Of a stretch of DNA of 64,000 bases, positions 12,174 to 22,583 are shown piece after piece. The notes beneath the pieces are model-generated. The model saw only the letters and a program-made list of their open reading frames with translations, was not told the DNA's origin and did not search any database. A program made the translations under genes and the position numbers. The stretch is taken from positions 9,572,641 through 9,636,640 of the forward strand of contig JANVCC010000130.1 in the NCBI GenBank assembly GCA_025345505.1. The letters run 5' to 3'. Each line of letters opens with the position of its first letter. Position 1 is the first letter of the stretch. Origin of the DNA: Todiramphus chloris collaris. Lineage: Eukaryota; Chordata; Aves; Coraciiformes; Alcedinidae.

Positions 12174-12919
12174 TGTCACAGTTTTGGGTCAGGGCAACCT
12201 TAGACCCAAACAGATGCTCTCTGTTAACCCCCCTCCCACCCCAAAGGGAAAGAGAAAAGGAATAAGAGAGAGAGACTGAGAAAAGGAGACTGGAACAGCT
12301 TAAATGAAAACATTAACAGTAAAAATGGAATAAATATAAATATATACAAAACCAATATCAAACCAAACCACCCCACTATGTCACTGTCACCACTGATGCT
12401 GTGAAGCAGGCCCTGGGAAAGTACCAGATGCGGCCCAGCAGGAGACAGGAACTGTGCTCAGGAGATGGATTCTGCTACTGGATTCAGGAACACAGGCTGG
12501 AATTGAAAGCAGAATGGACAGAGTACCCTTCGGATACTAGCCATCAAAGAGGCAAGGAAGAAACCATAAAAGCCAAGACAGAGCTTGACAACTTGTGATC
12601 CTTCACCTTTATAATGAATATGATGTATATGGGCTGGAATCCCTCAGTTCAGGGTCACCTGTCCTGTCCACTCCCCCCTGCAGGTGCAGCCTTTCACTTT
12701 CTGCACCCCCCAATGTGGCACACAAGATCCAGCAGTGGCCTTGGTCTGCACCCCAATCCTTGGTACTGACTCTAACCATGGGGTGTTACCACTGCTAGGA
12801 GCAGACACTGCCTGTGAGAACAGGCTGCTGACTTCAGACAGTGCAGGTAGTTAGAAGAACTGAGCTGAAAAGTAAAATCCCTGAACAGAATTAGTTCTGT
12901 TCTCACTCAAACCAGGACA
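12174..12919 (-). mobile_element. Solo LTR of an avian endogenous retrovirus
   Basis: A 746-bp element starts TGTCACAG and ends CCAGGACA, with the canonical TG...CA borders and terminal TGTC/GACA inverted bases. It is bounded on both sides by the 5-bp direct repeat GTGAC. On the minus strand it opens TGTCCTGGTTTGAGTGAGAA, which matches the start I know from abundant avian (ERVL-like) LTRs, so transcriptional sense is taken as minus. A TATA-like ATTATAAAGG lies at about 12606-12615 on the minus strand, giving a U3 of about 300 bp. The purine-rich 12240-12300 segment would lie in R/U5. No retroviral coding sequence is present on either side, so it is a solo LTR left by LTR-LTR recombination. 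The solo-LTR call is firm; the family name and orientation are less so. Confidence 0.88.
12606..12615 (-). promoter_or_regulatory. TATA-like box inside the LTR
   Basis: The minus-strand sequence ATTATAAAGG sits about 305 bp from the minus-strand 5' end of the LTR, a plausible position for the U3 core promoter. Activity is inferred from position only. Confidence 0.4.
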
Positions 12920-12924
12920 GTGAC
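12920..12924. repeat. Target-site duplication GTGAC (right)
   Basis: Exact match to 12169-12173, directly after the LTR terminal CA. Confidence 0.85.
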
Positions 12925-13468
12925 ACCTCCAAAATGGATCGTGTGAAGCACCCTTACAGGTGCACAATGAATTATTTAACTGCTGTTATTAAAGTGGTTG
13001 CAGGCTAAGTGTGGATTAGAGACAATGTTTGGATTCAGAAAACAGGCATTCAGGTACTCAGAGCCCCTCAACACAGCATTAAAGTACATTGATAAATCAC
13101 TCAAAAATTAGGAAAGACAAGGATTAAGGTGCAATTTGAATTTAACTTCCTATTGTATTATTTTTTCTGGAGCACTAAGAGATCTAACATCTCTCTAACA
13201 CAAAGTCTTGTGCTGGTTTATACAACCATAGCCACATAGTCTAGTTCAGGGTTGCATTTTTTTTGTTCTTTGCGGGCTTTTTATCTCATTTTAATTTGCT
13301 ACAAACTCATATTTGCAAAGAGGACCTTAGACTTAGGAAAGGCATTCCCCTGGACAGTGTTTTGGATAGCACCATTTATTTCTCTAGTAAAGTCTTCAGG
13401 CAAGTGGAGCACTTTTCAAAGGCACAGAACCTCTGGCAGCATCCCAGCTCTACAGCAGCTCTTTTCAG
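12925..13468. other. Non-coding sequence after the LTR
   Basis: No repeat recognised. A + strand frame opens near 13263 (no ATG; the first codon is TTG) and stays open to 13856, the longest stop-free stretch in the window at 197 codons. Its predicted protein has no domain I recognise. An open stretch of this length is plausible by chance in 64 kb. Confidence 0.4.
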
Positions 13469-13544
13469 TCACACACACCAGTTCCACACTTCTGATGGTT
13501 CTGTGGGTGACATCATGTGCCATATCCCAAGTGAAACAGTTATG
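13469..13544 (+). other. Candidate exon 1 of a speculative chain
   Basis: 76 bp follow a strong acceptor (a pyrimidine-rich stretch ending CTCTTTTCAG at 13468) and precede a good donor (ATG|GTAAGG at 13545). One frame is open throughout: one base, then 25 codons ending exactly at the exon border (phase 0), with peptide HTHQFHTSDGSVGDIMCHIP and a few more residues. It lies inside the 197-codon stop-free stretch. The phase fits the candidate exon at 15497. No homology is recognised, and splice-like pairs also arise by chance, so this is a hypothesis. Confidence 0.2.
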
Positions 13545-13983
13545 GTAAGGGAGAGCAGTAAAGGTGCTTTGCTGTGCACTTTTCATTTGACATTTGGAAG
13601 TTCCATAGCTAAGGAGCTAATATACTGGCTGCTGGAGAGCTCTAGTCACCTCCCTGTGACCAGGAAAGCAAATCTCATTAAAGACCTGAACTGCAGACGA
13701 ACACAAATCTTGTGTCTCATTATAAATTACATCTGTGAAATGCAGCTTGGCTTCCTAGCAGGAGAAGGAACACTCCAGCTCAGTACTAATTCAGCAGCTC
13801 CATCCTGTCCTGTGACACACAGTGATCAATTGCTCGCTGTTCTGCTGTGGATGTAGCACATCTTCCTTGTGCAGGGAAACACTTCAGTCTAACGTGTGAA
13901 TTTGATTTTCTCCTTGTTCTTTTTGCTCTGTAGAGTATGTGTCTGAGCTGTGGCAAAGAAATTTACATTTTTCAGGAGGTTTT

Positions 13984-13996
13984 GGGGGGGGGGGGG
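13984..13996 (+). repeat. Poly-G run (G13)
   Basis: Thirteen consecutive G interrupt otherwise AT-rich DNA. It is a mononucleotide repeat whose exact length may be affected by sequencing error. Confidence 0.85.
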
Positions 13997-15246
13997 AATG
14001 ATTGAGAAGTAGGCAACTGTAAAGAGCTCGTAGCTTTATGTCCCATTCAAGCTATTCTTTCTGATGTTCTGTGACATGTAAGAATTTCTCATCCATTTAA
14101 GTAAAAAACACAGTGATTTGGTTAGATAAGGCCATTTAAAGGAAAGAGAAAAATTAAGGTCCGTTAAAAATTATAAAAAACCACAGTGCTACAGGTTGTC
14201 TTTTATGAAGACCAGTGAGAGCTAGCTTCTGAACTTAGGTTTCAATATTACTCAGTAGACAGTTTGCACAGGCTTGCAGAGGGCAGCTTGACTTTCTGAA
14301 AGCCTGTCAAAATGATCTTACATAGGGGAGCGGTGCTTTTTAAGAGGAAAAAAGTGTCCTCAGCCTTAGAAGTGAAGCGTGCAGGTGGGGTTTCCTTTGT
14401 GGTCAAGTATCTCATTCCCTTGATCTAAAAATAACAAGTGACAGCAGATTTTGTTGCAGTTGCCAACTTATTGTCAAGTTCAGGCAATTTGCTTGTGCTT
14501 CAGAAGTGAGGGGACACCTTGGACTGGAGCACTTAGCATCTGTCTTGCAAACACATTCTCCCTTAGGGCTGGAAAGCTGGACAGAAACTGAAAGCAAGGG
14601 TTATTTAGGAAAGAAATTATAATTATCTGGGCTTTCTTTTTTGTTTGTTTGTTTCATTTTGTTTTCTATTGCAGTCTTTACTAACCTGTATCTACTGTTA
14701 GTTCATTTCCCATTCTGCTGTGGTACCTCAGTGCATTTCAAATGGCCTTCCCCATTGTCTCTGTTTAAATGAAACCCTGGGGATTCTTCAGCCTTTAAAG
14801 AAAATTACAAAACCCTTTGCACATTGTGCAATTAACTCTCCCTTTGTTTTCCTAAAAAAATGGATTCAGCACCTGCCTGGCAGGATCCCAGAAATGGCAC
14901 GTCAATATTACATCTCTCTCTGGGAGTCTTGTTGTGTATGTAACATACTGGTCCAAGGTTATAAGTTTGGAGGTGAAACCACATTAAAATGAGTTGTTTG
15001 CACTAGTACCTTCAGGGGATGCAAACAGTGAGTAGGTTGTTCACTCCTGTCCTGACTGCAAAATCTGTTATAAACATTAAAAAAATTGCTATTTAGGTTG
15101 AAGAGGTTTTAGAAGAGGCAATGTCATTGCCTTTCCAACACCCTACCTACTGCTTCTGTTCCCCAGAGTCATTTCATGTAAGCCACCATCTTCTGCACCA
15201 TTAGCATTGCCTGGAAACTGATATCCCTCTTCCAGCTTGGCTTAAT

Positions 15247-15342
15247 ACAGTATATATACAGTTATATATACAGTGTGTAGATACTGAATCCCTTCTAAGA
15301 AAAAAAGTGTGTGTTTATATATATGTATATATATGTAAATCC
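15247..15342. repeat. TA/TG-rich microsatellite-like stretch
   Basis: Two near-identical TATATACAGT units at about 15249-15274 are followed, some 30 bp on, by GTGTGTGTTTATATATATG and TATATATATG words up to about 15340. It is a degenerate alternating purine-pyrimidine repeat. Confidence 0.7.
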
Positions 15343-15496
15343 AACCCCACATATCTTTCTGGAAAATATCCTAGGGCAATGAAATGACATTGATATAATT
15401 CTGCTTTTGAAGGTTAAATGTTCTAATTAAAGTCTGTCTCCGGTTCTGAATCAGCTGATTTGCACCAAGAAGCAGAAGTGTGTCTGTATTTTTCAG

Positions 15497-15599
15497 CTTG
15501 CATACGAGAAAAAAAATGAAGAACACTTTTTTGAAAGCTCTGATTCTGTTTATACATCTACGTATACTGCCAGAGTAGATACTGCTCTTCTGATAAGAG
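15497..15599 (+). other. Candidate exon 2 of a speculative chain
   Basis: 103 bp bounded by a strong acceptor (GTGTGTCTGTATTTTTCAG, ending at 15496, with a branch-like CTGAT about 40 bp upstream) and a perfect consensus donor (AG|GTAAGT at 15600). Starting in phase 0 the whole segment is open for 34 codons plus one base: LAYEKKNEEHFFESS, then DSVYTSTYTARVDTALLIR. Of the exon-like segments in this window it has the best paired splice signals together with an open frame. I do not recognise the peptide. It could be a coding exon, a non-coding RNA exon or a pseudo-exon. Confidence 0.28.
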
Positions 15600-15998
15600 G
15601 TAAGTGAAACCAAACAACCAGTACAATAGAGACCAGCAACGCCCAGATTCTGGTGAAAGAACAGTTTGCACCAAGCAGCTGTCTCTAAACTCTCCATCTC
15701 TAAGCTCTCCATGTCTAACCTCTAAGTCACAACTCTGCAGGGAGATCAGAAGATGCCTGGGAATTCCTACATTCATAGCATTGCCGCAGAATGGAACCAT
15801 GGACTAAATGAAAACACATTACCTTCCATTTTTCTTTGAAATTGTTAAATTTAATGTCATAACCAGACTATGTCGTAGCAGAACTGTACTCTGCCCATTC
15901 TCATCTCATATAGAAACATTAGCTCTGTCTATTTCTGACCTGGCTGGAAATTTTTATGTCCCAGTTCTTACTTTTTTTTCCTTCATTAATGCACTCAG

Positions 15999-16174
15999 TT
16001 GATTTCAGAAAACATTCTACCTACCCCTTCAAACCATACCTCTCAGAAAAAATTGTCGGTACTGACGACATTGCAGGTTTTTTCTTGCTGGTGAACCAAC
16101 TAAAGGGGAATTTGGGTTGTGCATGCCTCACCCTGAACAGCATGGGTCTTTCCTTTGTTTGCATGAGAGAGTAG
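15999..16174 (+). other. Candidate terminal exon 3 of a speculative chain
   Basis: It follows a very strong acceptor (a long T/C tract, then AATGCACTCAG ending at 15998). With the one base left over from the candidate exon at 15497 it is read as a V, then DFRKHSTYPFKPYLSEKIVG and on to a TAG at 16172-16174. A CAG|GTTTTT at about 16071-16077 could act as a weak donor instead. No AATAAA follows within 300 bp. No homology is recognised; confidence rests only on phase agreement across both junctions. Confidence 0.18.
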
Positions 16175-16178
16175 AAGT

Positions 16179-16192
16179 AGCTTGATCAAGCT
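16179..16192. repeat. 14-bp perfect palindrome
   Basis: AGCTTGATCAAGCT reads the same on both strands. It may be a chance palindrome or a dimeric protein site; no function can be assigned. Confidence 0.6.
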
Positions 16193-16225
16193 TGTAGCTG
16201 GATCCGGCTGCATATTTGGCTCCGC

Positions 16226-16312
16226 CATCTCTCCTCTTTGTGCCTCATCTCTAAACTGGGAATAATCATACTAACCTTCTTTTCACATTGCCTTGAAGAA
16301 AAGAATTACTGA
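16226..16312 (+). mobile_element. MIR-like SINE relic
   Basis: The stretch CTCTTTGTGCCTCATCTCTA followed by AACTGGGAATAATCATACTA corresponds to the core of MIR-family SINEs (…CTGTGCCTCAGTTTCCTCATCTGTAAAATGGG, then ATAATAATA). The downstream TTGAAGAAAAGAATTACT stands where MIR has GTGAGGATTAAATGA. The copy is short and diverged, as expected for MIR in a bird. Confidence 0.6.
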
Positions 16313-16770
16313 GGGCTACTGAGCTCACCAGGACCTGTAGAAGAAATCTGGGCACCTAGTTCAGATATTTGCTCTGAGAACATCACAAATTTACTTTTTG
16401 GTACCCTAAACATTTTTCTGGGCCTAAATCTGTGTGTCTTCAGAAGATCTTATTATATCATCCACTTCAGTTGCTGTTGATCTACTTGTTCATTCTTCTT
16501 CCTTCCTTCCTTGCTAAGAACTTGTGAAGATGAAAGTTCACTTATCCTTAAACATGTTTTCTCCTCTGCTATGGTATTAACAGTTTCAGAGGATCCTCAC
16601 CCTCAGCAACACCCCAGTGCCACAGCTGTGGGGCTTACTGCTGTAAAGTGACCCAGAACATTCAAACCAACACACGGAGTGATTTAGTTACCATAGCCCC
16701 TGGGGGCTCTCATGGAGGCAGAGGGGCCCCGACTGTTGCTAGACATGGTTCACAAACAGAAGGAGAGCAT
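16313..16770. other. Non-coding sequence between MIR relics
   Basis: No gene recognised. Contains a (TTCC)n stretch at about 16497-16511 and a moderately GC-rich patch near 16690-16740. Confidence 0.5.
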
Positions 16771-16934
16771 GAGTGTCCCTGCACCTAAAAGTTTACAGCC
16801 TGACGAGGCAAATCAAACCACTTGATGAAAGAAGTATGCCAGTGGCCATCTCCAGATAGCAGACAGAGACAGAGCAAAATAAAATGATTTTCCAAGGGCA
16901 AAGCTGGGAGTTATATCTTTGTACCTCCTGGGGA
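16771..16934 (-). mobile_element. MIR-like amniote SINE relic
   Basis: On the + strand it runs GTCCCTGCACCTAAAAGTTTACAG, then a CCAGATAG…GACAGAG stretch, then AAAATGATTTTCCAAGGGCA and AAGCTGGGAGTTATATCTTT. This follows the reverse complement of a MIR-type SINE (CTTACAATCTAA, CAGATGGGGAAACTGAGGCACAGAG, GACTTGCCCAAGGTCA, AGCTGGGATT). It is oriented opposite to the relic at 16226. Heavily mutated, with no internal promoter recognisable. Confidence 0.55.
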
Positions 16935-19900
16935 GAGACGGGTATGTACGGACAGAACACCATGTACTGGATAAACAGATACTTTGAATGTTGAAGTGTT
17001 TTTATTCCTTCCCCCACCCCTCCCTTTCAGTCTCTTTACTTCATTCTTTCCTTCTCTTTATTTTTTATTTTACTCTTCATATCTCTATATTTGATTATGT
17101 TCTTCAGGGATAAGTGCTTCTTGCTTGCTAAACACCTGCTGCTTTTTTTGAATAAGTGGAGGACAGAAATGCAGCACAGCAGAAAGGAAAGGAATCCAGG
17201 CCCCAGAGAGCTACACCCAAGGAGGGCTCTGGCGAGTGCATGCCTCACAGCCTCCTGGCTTTGCTCTGCTGCTTTCACATGGCACTTGGCATTCTCTCTC
17301 CAGTCAAGTCACCAGATGAAATCTGTCACCAGTCAACTCTTGGTTACCTCATAGAAGTGCTTGCATCCTACTGCTTCCAGTTCCTCTTTTCTCTGGTAAT
17401 AATGGATTCCCTGGGATACTGTCTGCCTTAGCTGCAATTTTGGTCTTGCCAGAATAACTTGACACTGCTAGTAGCTGGAAACAAAAGCTACTTGTTCACA
17501 TCTGTATGTCTCCTCTCTCTGTCTGCTGCTGTTTACAATTCCACCTGCTCTCCTGCGTCTTGCAGTAATCTGATTGTTTTGTCATCTCTCCTGCCCCATG
17601 TCCCAGGCGCTGCACTTTTACGGGAAGAGAAGGAGCCCTGAGTAGAGATATACAGCAGGGGGGTTTGGACAATGGTATTGAGTAATTTATCAACAGCAGT
17701 ATCCTTGCTGGAAACAAGTCATCAGCAATAAGAAAGGTGCTCTGAACTCCAGAGCAGCAGTAGGGCCTGGCACTGAATGCTAATGGCTTTGTGTAGGGCT
17801 CATTGTCCTCTGTGTTTGTTCTGAAGTATAAGAAGAAATATGCTCCTACAGGAAAGCGTTTTCAGCAAGGTCCATAGAGGTATTTCTACAGCTGCATAAA
17901 GGGTCTATGTAACTCCTCCAGCATTTTGGAGCTGTTGAGAGTTTCCACCAAAAGGCCTCCACCCTAAAAATGTTTCTGTTCACGAGGAGGCAGCTGGTTC
18001 AGCCTTCTTGTATTGTGCAGTATTAGTGCTTGCTCTTGCTGTGGCCAGACAGTTTTTGCTGTTGCACCACTGAGCACCACAACACTCAGGTTTGTCAGCC
18101 ACGTTTCTGAGTCTGCATTTGAATCACAGCTGCCCAGGTTTCCATTTTAGTCACAAGCAAACAAAAACATAAATTGTTAAAACTTTGTTCCTGCAAAGGG
18201 TGTGGAGGGAAGAGCCCACTCCTAGCCCTTTGCTAGAAGTGCATTTCTACAGAAGACTGCTGCTGATAAACTGCCACATCAGTTCTCTTACCCCATGCAA
18301 TTCCTCTCCTGTAAATCCCATACAGATGAGTCGGAGTCCCCCGCTCCAATGCAATGCAAAGTATGTACAGCACAGATGTCTGGATACCTTTCCTGTAAGA
18401 TCTGAGTCCTAGGCTTTAATGGATACCTTGGCTTTCCATTCCATATGACTTTATATTAAAAGTCTTTCCATTGATTATCAAATCTCTAATCGACTGGACT
18501 TCAGCCATCTCTTAGACTTGCACTGCTTCCATGACTGAAGCCAGCCTTGTTGGCCGAAAGACAGAACAACAATGTTTTTTTCTTCATTTTTCAGAGGGAG
18601 AGATGCAAGGGACTGCAAGTCTTCAAAGCCTACAGTCTGTGGTCCAAGAGCTAAAACCAATCACAAACTTCTGTGCCATCTGGATGAAAAATTACAGCTT
18701 GTCTTGCTACTGTTTCTTCTTCTGCAGTAAGAGAAATAGTCACTTTTAATAAGGTTTATCTGTGTAAATTTTTCTCTGCCTGTATCAGGGAAGAAGCTAA
18801 AAAACCACAATGGGATCACAGATTTAGACTAGCTACCAGATTTACAGTCCTGAGAAATGTTCACATAACTGAGTGATGTATCACTCAAATATGTAAATAA
18901 GTTTTCCGTGGGGAGCTCTCAGACTCTGCCTCAGAGGCAGATTTGTGCTTAAATAAGCACAGAACAGCTTTGTTGTTGAAACTTTATGGAGCTTGGCCCT
19001 TCAGGCTGCTAGTCCCAAAAGCTGTGCAAGTCCTGGCCAGGCTTGCTGATGAGGTAGCAAATGTGTTCGGCTACAGTCGCTACCTTTCTAGCTCTGCCCG
19101 TGCTCCCCTCCCAACTCAGATGCTGCTGCTGCTGCCCTTTGCTAATAATAGAACACTTGTATGTTTTTTCAGGGGAGGGATGTAGGCCATCTGGGTTGTG
19201 GACAGTCAGGATGATTCTCAAATGCATTTCTTGTGGGATTAAATTATAATAATTCATCTTTTGGCTGGCTTTGAAGTCAGTGTAGTCATGCTATGACAGT
19301 TGTGGTTCCTTTTCTTACCAAAAATACAATATGAGTTGTCCCTTAAAATGGCAATTCCTGCTTCTCTGCAGCAGGCCCCTTCCTGACAGACAACAGTGGC
19401 ATTTTATTGCCATTATTTTTGATAACTTTTCCACCTATCCTCATTTATTTAAAACAGGGATTTGGAGATCATCTGTGCCAGCATCAAGAGAAAAATTCAA
19501 GGGTAAAATTATAAAATATTGTATTATGATTATTATTATAAATTATTTTTGGAATAAATTATTATCAGACTATTTTAGAGTTAGATTTAGCTCAAGAGAT
19601 CCAGAGAAAGTAGTCAGGAAAAACTAGTCTTGTATGGAACAAAAAGATGAAGGAAGTGGAGGCATAAGAACAGTAGACAAAAGAGGAGGAGGAGAGAGGG
19701 AACAGAAACTGGATGAAAGCTTGTAAATCTCTTTATGTACAAAAAATACCAAGTCCTGAAATATGACACTTTCCTTGCAATGACCACATTGTTAAGAAGT
19801 TTGCCTTTTGGGGCAAAAGGGGTGGATATTGCTCAGTGGCATTATTCTAGCCTTATGCTTGCAATATTTTTTCTTCTACACTCATTTCAAGCAAGTGCTA

Positions 19901-21334
19901 TTACAAGCCGCATATAGGCACACACAACACAACTAAGAAAATAGAAGTAGGCATTACTTCAGACAATGAAAACAGGGCAAGTTTTGTACGCAGATGGCTT
20001 GCTTTCAACACGTGTCAGCATGGCTATATATCTTTCTGAATTACTGTGATGAGCTGAGAAAGGATGGATAGCTGTTTTACTGCAGGTTTTGATAGCAGTT
20101 TTCAGAGATTAGGACTGTTTTGGAACGACAAGTGTTAGAGTCTGTTTTCAGGAGATGCTTGAGATTAGCAAGTAACCAGCTACTCTGATATCTCCTTCAG
20201 TGATGGAAAAGGTTGAAGGAAAATCAGTCATAAAGGAGAAGTGAATTTGGTTTCTTATCACATTGTGCATGTTTAGGGAGGGCTTTTTCAGAGGTTTGTC
20301 AGACCCAACTTCATTGCATGCATTTCAGCGATGAGAAAGGGCTGTGATCAAGGGAATAAACATACTCCTGAGTTCGATACATGTACACAGACGTAGCATG
20401 TGGTCTCTTGCAGTGGTCAGAAAGAAACGGGATCAGTGGGCAATAAACAGGCAAATTGTCTTTGATTGTGCTTATACTAATTATTCACTTTTTAAGTTTT
20501 CAGTTTTTGCTCTGATTTTTTGTTCCTCTCATCAGCTTGCTAGTGCCCTAGATTTAGCTTCTAATCTCAGTCATTAGCCTCCCTGACACAGTAGGAAGTC
20601 ACTTCATTCAAACAATGTGGTAAATGTTGTGTGGCTACTTTCACTGAAGAATTATAATGACTGCTAGTATAAATCACTCTATTCTTGAATTAGTTTTATA
20701 AATCAGTGTCTGGAGAAAGCAGAAGAATCATATTCACATGACAAGCTGCCATAACTCTACTGACACCAAAAGAGATGGGCTGCTTAGCTTAGCACTGACT
20801 GGGGTCTCTTAATTCACTTAAGAATATATTTGTCTTCCTCCTGACATTGACATCTGCTTTATACGAAGTAAAATTCTTCTTTCTGTCAAATTTGGGTCAC
20901 ATCCACTGAATCCAGAAAGTGAGTGAATGAAACTATAAAAGAAGTGTTCCTTAAACAAAGCTAGGAAGGGAAACATTGGTGTGCCCATCTGCAGTTATAC
21001 ACTTCATCTTGTGCTATACACTAATGATAAAGGAACTTCCCAAGCCTCATCCTTTTTATAGATTAATTGTACCTCATTATGGTAAATAAATACAAAACAG
21101 TAAGTCTGGGAAAGCAGGATGGCTAAGGAGAGGCAGCACCTTCTACTAGCCTTGCTAACATACTTGGAAAAATCAGAAGTGCTGTCGAGTTCTGAAAACC
21201 TGCAGATGACTGTGTGTAGAAACATTTTATCTCTTATCATATGAATGATGTTAGTTCTGCAAGAACCCTCACTCTCTGGCCATCAAAGATAAAAGACCAC
21301 TGCAATTAAAAAGTATACAGAGGATCATCTTTCA
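16935..21334. other. Unique AT-rich non-coding sequence
   Basis: About 4.4 kb without recognised genes or transposons. Contains a (CTG)4-like word at about 19121-19134, AT-rich direct and inverted words around 19505-19565 and a purine-rich stretch at about 19680-19705. Open frames are all below 100 codons with no recognisable product. Confidence 0.5.
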
Positions 21335-21358
21335 GTTAACGTTACGCTTAGGGTTTAG
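21335..21358 (+). repeat. Degenerate telomere-like hexamers (left)
   Basis: Four consecutive hexamers GTTAAC, GTTACG, CTTAGG and GTTTAG each lie one or two changes from GTTAGG, a rotation of the vertebrate telomere repeat, and are in exact 6-bp register. Confidence 0.5.
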
Positions 21359-21363
21359 AAAAC

Positions 21364-21397
21364 CACAAAGCCTACAGCTCCAGGGACACTGGGGCTG
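21364..21397 (+). repeat. 34-bp perfect direct repeat, left copy
   Basis: Starts CACAAAGCCTACAGCTCCAG and ends GACACTGGGGCTG; identical to 22584-22617. The next 18 bp are partly similar in both copies. Confidence 0.95.
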
Positions 21398-21501
21398 CAA
21401 AAGGCATGCCAAAGGGAGCACAGTACCTCACCAACATTGCCCCCTCCTCAGCTTTCTCATCAATCCCACCCAGGTTGATAGGATGTCAACCAGCAAATCC
21501 A

Positions 21502-21549
21502 GTTACCATTTGTGGCAGGGTGAGTGTTACAATTTGTGGCAGGGTTAGT
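21502..21549 (+). repeat. 24-bp tandem duplication
   Basis: GTTACCATTTGTGGCAGGGT then GAGT is followed directly by GTTACAATTTGTGGCAGGGT then TAGT, 22 of 24 bases identical. Confidence 0.95.
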
Positions 21550-21811
21550 AGGCAGGACTGCATCTATACCCTAGCTGAGAGTGCACTGTGGTCATTCTGA
21601 CTGGTTGAGGGCACAAGCCCAGGCAAAACAAGGACAAGCACAGACCCCGAGCCTGCTCACCAAGGGATCCTGACCCTGAGGTGCCAATTAAGCATCGTGA
21701 GGTGCAGCTCAATGGCCAAGGCTCTGGCCAAGGCACCAAACTGACCCTATTTGCTTTGTCTGTTTTGTCTGTTGGGGGCGGCTGCACCTGCCACAGGGCT
21801 GCAAAAGGCAG

Positions 21812-21853
21812 GCCAAGGGGAGCATGCCAAGGGGAGCATGCCGAGTGGAGCAA
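21812..21853 (+). repeat. 14-bp unit repeated three times
   Basis: GCCAAGGGGAGCAT occurs twice in tandem, followed by a third diverged unit, GCCGAGTGGAGCAA. Confidence 0.92.
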
Positions 21854-22554
21854 GGCACTGCACCAACACTGCTCCTGAGCCCTGCCACAGCTCACTGCGC
21901 CATCCCGCTGCCTCCCTCGGCCTGCACTGCTCTGCAGGCAGAGCTTTGATGCTCCTGTGTCCCCCACCCTCCCAGCAGCCCCCGCACACACCACCACCCC
22001 GCTGCCCTCCCCAGGCCACTCTGCCCCTGGGCAGGGCCCCTTTGCTCTCAGTGGGCATCCCCAGTCACCTTCCAGAACCCGCCTGTCACAAAGCGCCGCA
22101 CAGTCCCCAGCCAGCCAGCCTGAAGACAGCTGGCAGAGACCCCAGAAGCTTCTGGAGACAACTGCCCAGACAAGCGATTACGTGGGGTTTAAAAGGTGGA
22201 TGCAGGCTGCCAGAATGTCCAGAGAGAGGGATGGGGTGAGATAAAATAAAAAATAAACCCATGTGAAGGAGCACCTGCCCAGAGGAATGAAGCGGCCACA
22301 GCAGGCAGCCATGGACACACACCAGGCCCTGAGCAGCTCCCCATAGGTAGCCCTGGAACAGAGAACACGGGCAGAGCTTTGCCCAGGGCAGAGCCCAACA
22401 CCAGCTCATCTGGCTGACCAAAGCCTCTCCATTTAGCGGAGGAAAGACAACTTTGGGATTGAAGACGTTTCTGTGAGTATTAACAAAATGTTCAAACCTT
22501 TCTCATCTGAACCACCCATGCTGCTGGGACCTTGAACTCCATTAGGTGCACCCC

Positions 22555-22578
22555 ATTAGGGTACAGGTTACGGTTCAG
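22555..22578 (+). repeat. Degenerate telomere-like hexamers (right)
   Basis: Four consecutive hexamers ATTAGG, GTACAG, GTTACG and GTTCAG, in register with GTTAGG, lie exactly 1220 bp after the left set and in the same position relative to the 34-bp repeat. Confidence 0.5.
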
Positions 22579-22583
22579 AGAAG

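Larger units (their letters stand above)
13545..15496. other. Non-coding sequence between candidate exons
   Basis: Contains a 13-G run at 13984-13996, a TTTG-rich stretch at about 14635-14665, and TATATACAGT-type duplications at about 15247-15275 with a TG/TA-rich stretch at 15308-15342. No transposon recognised. Confidence 0.5.

Noticed and set aside
13263-13856. Longest stop-free + strand frame, 197 codons, as a single-exon gene
   Set aside because: It begins at TTG with no early ATG, has no recognisable domain, and a stop-free stretch of this length is plausible by chance in 64 kb of six frames. Only its 13469-13544 part is kept, as a candidate exon.
22180-22260. TTTAAAAGG plus AATAAA-like words as a second LTR core
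   Set aside because: No TG...CA borders with matching target duplications were found around it, so an LTR call is not supported.
21545-22421. Several overlapping open frames of 95-162 codons on both strands
   Set aside because: They lie in the GC-rich repeat mosaic where stop codons are rare; peptides are Pro/Ala/Leu/His-rich with no domain and overlap in all frames.
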